This document shows, in pieces, positions 6,129-6,287 of a stretch of DNA of 6,287 bases. The notes under the pieces were generated by a model that was not told the DNA's origin, did no database searches, and saw nothing but the letters and a program-made list of their open reading frames with translations. Source of the stretch: an uncultured Clostridia bacterium. GTDB lineage: Bacteria; Bacillota; Clostridia; Oscillospirales; Ruminococcaceae. The stretch covers positions 1-6,287 of the forward strand of contig CAMEPN010000117.1 in NCBI GenBank assembly GCA_945931735.1. Direction: 5' to 3'. Numbering within the stretch: the first letter of the stretch is position 1; the number at the start of each line of letters is the position of its first letter. The position numbers and the translations under genes were made by a program.

Positions 6129-6287
6129 TCACCACGGCTGAACCTGCCCGACAAGCTCGGACACGCTCCTTATGCCGTTTTTGTCCATATATTCCGACAG
6201 GCCGTCGATGACCTTAAGCGGCGAATAGGGGTCTTTGAAGATAGCAGTACCCATCTGTATCGCGGAAGCGCCCGCGAGTATCATCTC
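6129..6287 (-). CDS. pyrD: Dihydroorotate dehydrogenase, C-terminal end only (5' part outside window)
   Basis: Oxidises dihydroorotate to orotate, the fourth step of de novo pyrimidine synthesis. Only the last 52 codons are present, ending in TGA at 6129-6131. The fragment opens with EMILAGASAIQMGTAIFKDP (first 20 residues). This is the typical last beta/alpha unit of the FMN-binding barrel, in which the GAxAxQxGTA segment helps hold the FMN phosphate. It continues with KVIDGLSEYMDKNGI, the end pattern of class 1 enzymes, probably the 1B type that pairs with PyrK; that subtype is an inference, because the partner gene is not visible. A terminator follows 21 nt later, so it is the last gene of its operon. 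Confidence 0.88.
   Translation of the reverse strand, partial: EMILAGASAIQMGTAIFKDPYSPLKVIDGLSEYMDKNGIRSVSELVGQVQPW

Noticed and set aside
1..6287. Searched for CRISPR repeats, insertion sequences, tRNA or rRNA genes, phage or defence genes.
   Set aside because: No regularly spaced repeats, transposase-like frames, tRNA-like cloverleaf or unexplained long coding region were seen; the real genes and two short intergenic regions account for essentially the whole window.

Overview
The window looks like chromosomal housekeeping sequence from a fairly GC-rich member of the Firmicutes (Bacillota), most likely class Clostridia (Oscillospiraceae/Ruminococcaceae-like). The grounds are a Firmicutes-type RNase M5, strong GGAGG ribosome binding sites, sigma-A type promoters, tight one-strand gene packing, and the general character of the AlaRS, HIT and PyrD proteins. 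The phylum is an inference from protein character; I ran no search. Every gene I can support lies on the minus strand, so the window reads from right to left.

Right edge (6129-6287): the last 52 codons of dihydroorotate dehydrogenase (pyrD), closed by a clear rho-independent terminator at 6084-6107. Then comes a 199-nt AT-rich gap (5930-6128) holding a strong promoter (TTGACT-16-TATAAT with an extended -10) and a small inverted repeat at the predicted transcription start. It drives alaS (3284-5929, 881 aa), a complete alanyl-tRNA synthetase with catalytic, editing and C-Ala domains.

After alaS there is a 133-nt gap (3151-3283). It holds a second, weaker candidate promoter and a conspicuous 12-bp stem-loop that pairs fully only in minus-strand RNA. 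Four closely packed genes follow: a HIT-family nucleotide hydrolase (2809-3150), holA, the DNA polymerase III delta subunit (1769-2809, TAATG overlap with the HIT gene), rnmV, ribonuclease M5 (1175-1759, 9-nt gap), and an AlgI-like MBOAT membrane O-acyltransferase (1-1161, 13-nt gap) that runs off the left edge after 387 codons.

The likely cluster therefore mixes translation (alaS), nucleotide clean-up (HIT), replication (holA), 5S rRNA maturation (rnmV) and surface-polymer acylation (MBOAT). I see no mobile element, CRISPR array, tRNA, rRNA or defence locus, and no evidence of a novel system. The points worth a second look are the two intergenic regulatory regions and the position of the MBOAT gene at the end of an information-processing operon. 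Two start codons (alaS and the HIT gene) are placed downstream of the longest possible start because only the internal ATGs have a ribosome binding site.
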